From the NCBI GenBank assembly GCA_026387805.1, contig JAPLKY010000321.1:1-7182 (forward strand): 7,182 nucleotides of DNA. Direction: 5' to 3'. Positions 6,018-7,182 of this stretch are shown in pieces; positions within the stretch are counted from its first letter, which is position 1, and the number at the start of each line of letters is the position of its first letter. This DNA is from Candidatus Krumholzibacteriia bacterium. Its GTDB lineage: Bacteria; Krumholzibacteriota; Krumholzibacteriia; Krumholzibacteriales; Krumholzibacteriaceae. The notes below the pieces were generated by a model. That model was given only the letters and a program-made list of their open reading frames with translations, was not told the origin of the DNA and ran no database searches. A program made the position numbers and the translations under genes.

Positions 6018-6623
6018 CTACCCGCGCTTGTACCTTCTCATGAGCCCGACGACGACCCCGCGCACCTCGACCTCGGCCGCCGGCACGACGATGTCCTTCA
6101 TCGCCGGGTTCGACGGCCTGAGCCGCACGACGGCCCCTTCGTGGTAGAAACGTTTCATCGTCGCCTCGCCGCCTCGTAGGAGCACGACGGCCAAAGCGCC
6201 GTTCTCCACGCGCCGCCGCTTCTCGACGATAATGAGGTCTCCATCGAGGATCCCGTCCCCCGTCATCGACTCCCCCTTCACCCTGAGCGCGAAGGTCTCC
6301 CCCCGTCCGACGAGGTCCTCCGGCAGGGCGACGTTCTCGGGCACCTCGATCGCCTCTATCGGCGAGCCCGCCGCGACCGCCCCGATGAGCGGCACCTCGC
6401 GCGCCGTGCGCCCCGCGAGCGGCTCGATCGAGCGCGCCCTGTTCCAGCCGCGGCGCAGGAGCCCCTTCCGGCTCATGTTCGCGAGATGCTCGTGCACCGT
6501 GCTCACCGCGGAAAGCTTGAAGTGCGCCGCGATCTCCTCGAGGGAGGGCGCATACCCCTTCGCCGCCTGGAAGGACCGTATGAATTCGAGAATCTCTCTC
6601 TGGCGCTTCGTCATGTAGACCAT
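6018..6623 (-). CDS. lexA: LexA, SOS-response repressor and self-cleaving S24 peptidase
   Basis: This encodes 201 residues, the normal LexA length. ATG 6623-6621 is used; a second ATG at 6614 is also possible (VYM follows the first). An N-terminal winged helix-turn-helix (5-66: TKRQREILEFI, SLEEIAAHFKLS, STVHEHLANMSRKGLLRR) binds the operator. The self-cleavage site is Ala85-Gly86 in GAVAAGSP. The catalytic dyad is Ser119 in KGESMTGDG and Lys157 in ATMKRF. All key residues are present, so it should cleave itself when RecA filaments form and release the SOS genes. It is the first gene of the probable mutagenesis operon, with about 200 bases before the next gene. A promoter with a direct repeat lies directly upstream, consistent with self-repression. 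Confidence 0.96.
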   Translation of the reverse strand: MVYMTKRQREILEFIRSFQAAKGYAPSLEEIAAHFKLSAVSTVHEHLANMSRKGLLRRGWNRARSIEPLAGRTAREVPLIGAVAAGSPIEAIEVPENVALPEDLVGRGETFALRVKGESMTGDGILDGDLIIVEKRRRVENGALAVVLLRGGEATMKRFYHEGAVVRLRPSNPAMKDIVVPAAEVEVRGVVVGLMRRYKRG

Positions 6624-6629
6624 GTCCGG

Positions 6630-6658
6630 AGCTTACCCGAAAGAAAACCGAAAGTCAA
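6630..6658 (-). promoter_or_regulatory. Putative lexA promoter with direct-repeat candidate operator
   Basis: On the minus strand a strong -35, TTGACT (6658-6653), is followed after exactly 17 bases by a weak -10, TAAGCT (6635-6630). The spacer is filled by a perfect direct repeat, on the plus strand CCGAAAG (6637-6643), AAAA, CCGAAAG (6648-6654), with a period of 11 bases, about one helical turn. A repressor bound there would block RNA polymerase. The known alphaproteobacterial LexA box (GTTC-N7-GTTC) is also a direct repeat of 11-base period, though its sequence differs. The predicted transcript start falls at about the lexA ATG. Confidence 0.5.
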
Positions 6659-6704
6659 GAGAAAAATGAAAACCGGTGCATCCCGCCCCGTGGTATGCTA
6701 GAAT
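6651..6704 (+). promoter_or_regulatory. Putative promoter of the cysteine-rich protein gene
   Basis: TG-C-TAGAAT (6696-6704) is an extended -10 element, which can work without a good -35, and none is seen. The A-rich stretch 6651-6672 lies at about -40 to -60 from the predicted start near 6711, where an UP element would sit. The leader would be about 50 bases. The region is shared back to back with the lexA promoter. Confidence 0.4.
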
Positions 6705-6760
6705 TCGTCATCGTTCGAATGGAATCGACACGCGGGGCCATAAGCAAGGGAGGTATGCCG

Positions 6761-6946
6761 ATGCCCAGCTGCAACGAGATGAAAAAAGGCGAGGTCTATG
6801 CCTGCGGAGAATGCGGACTCGAGCTCAAGGTCGTCAAGGAATGCAAGGACGCCAAGGAAGACGCGGACTCGTGCTCCTGCTGCGGCGAGGAAGACATCTG
6901 CTGCGATATCACGTGCTGCGGCGAACCGCTCGCCATTAAAAAGTAA
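6761..6946 (+). CDS. Small cysteine-rich desulforedoxin-like metal-binding protein
   Basis: This encodes 61 residues. ATG 6761 was chosen because GGGAGGT ends six bases upstream; an ATG at 6755 touches that ribosome site. Eleven of 61 residues are cysteine. MKKGEVYACGECGLELKVV (7-25) and TCCGEPL (51-57) match the two halves of the desulforedoxin / desulfoferrodoxin N-terminal fold, whose iron ligands are C-x2-C and C-C, here Cys15, Cys18, Cys52 and Cys53. Between them lie Cys28, Cys38-Ser-Cys40-Cys41 and Cys47-Cys48, which the basic fold does not need. A rubredoxin-like iron or zinc site is likely, and the extra cysteines may bind a second metal. No signal peptide is seen, so it is cytoplasmic. 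It is divergent from lexA and 13 bases ahead of the next gene. Electron transfer, peroxide defence or metal handling are guesses. Confidence 0.75.
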   Translation: MPSCNEMKKGEVYACGECGLELKVVKECKDAKEDADSCSCCGEEDICCDITCCGEPLAIKK

Positions 6947-6959
6947 CCGGAGGCACCCT

Positions 6960-7182
6960 TTGAAAAACAGCGGATTCGCGGGATTTTCCTGCATAGCGAT
7001 TCTTCTGTGCGCGCTCTCGCTCCCGGCGCCGGCCGGGGCGGCCGCGCCCGACAGCACCGGCGCCGCCGCGAAGGCCCAACCACCCCTCTGGGCGCAGGCC
7101 GTGAAGATATTCGAGGCGAACAAGGATCTCGTGCCCGGGAAGGTGCTCCAGAAGATTCAGGAGCTCGGCGACGACGGCCGCG
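6960..7182 (+). CDS. Secreted protein of unknown function (partial, runs off window)
   Basis: The TTG start at 6960-6962 is supported by GGAGG (6949-6953) six bases upstream and by an immediate signal peptide: Lys2, the hydrophobic run FSCIAILLCALSLPAPA, and AGAAA as a likely cleavage region near residue 29. Seventy-four codons are visible without a stop. The mature part starts with a Pro/Ala-rich linker and then a helical, charged segment (WAQAVKIFEANKDLVPGKV, QKIQELGDDG). No family is recognised. The 13-base gap after the cysteine-rich gene suggests co-transcription. An ATG-only search would miss this start. Confidence 0.65.
   Translation, partial: MKNSGFAGFSCIAILLCALSLPAPAGAAAPDSTGAAAKAQPPLWAQAVKIFEANKDLVPGKVLQKIQELGDDGR

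Noticed and set aside
4246..6147. 633-codon open frame on the plus strand
   Set aside because: It is antisense to the Y-family polymerase, mini-S24 and end of lexA, has low-complexity Arg/Pro-rich sequence and no recognisable domain.
6698..7123. 141-codon minus-strand frame at the right end
   Set aside because: It is antisense to two better supported plus-strand genes with good ribosome sites and a signal peptide.
1..7182. CRISPR array, tRNA, rRNA, transposase gene or intein
   Set aside because: No regularly spaced repeat array, no tRNA-like or rRNA-like sequence and no transposase was seen, and DnaE2 is continuous through its catalytic motifs.

Overview
The window is high-GC bacterial DNA, very GC-rich over its central 5 kb. 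It carries a compact SOS mutagenesis cassette on the minus strand, flanked by genes for exported or small proteins. The sequence does not fix the taxon. The LexA plus DnaE2 arrangement and the strong Shine-Dalgarno sites fit an uncultured or deltaproteobacterium-like, high-GC Gram-negative lineage, but that is inference.

Layout. Positions 1-1073 are less GC-rich. They hold the start of a putative lipoprotein gene (minus, with an odd in-frame TAG in its signal peptide region), a 194-residue secreted protein of unknown function (222-806, minus), and a gene-free 267-base stretch with three copies of a GCGTATCTAG-type motif. Positions 1074-6623 hold, in transcription order on the minus strand: lexA (6623-6018), a spacer of about 200 bases with a large inverted repeat, a 72-residue S24/UmuD'-like miniature protein (5816-5598), a Y-family DNA polymerase with a beta-clamp-binding motif (5517-4243), and an error-prone DnaE2/ImuC-type polymerase III alpha subunit (4220-1074). 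Divergent from lexA on the plus strand are a 61-residue cysteine-rich desulforedoxin-like protein (6761-6946) and, 13 bases later, the start of a secreted protein that runs off the window (6960-7182).

How the genes may work together. The order resembles the known lexA-imuA-imuB-dnaE2 damage-inducible mutagenesis cassette, with three differences. There is no ImuA. Its position is taken by a tiny S24-fold protein that keeps the catalytic-serine position but has Arg where Lys is expected, and has no cleavage site or DNA-binding domain. The Y-family protein keeps the Asp-Glu pair of the active site but has Asn at the first metal-ligand position. It therefore sits between an active UmuC/DinB and an ImuB that has lost catalysis. 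A plausible reading is a hybrid of the UmuD'2C and ImuABC systems, in which the mini-S24 protein and the Y-family protein bring DnaE2 to the sliding clamp under LexA control. A perfect 11-base-period direct repeat (CCGAAAG-AAAA-CCGAAAG) between the -35 and -10 of the putative lexA promoter is a candidate operator.
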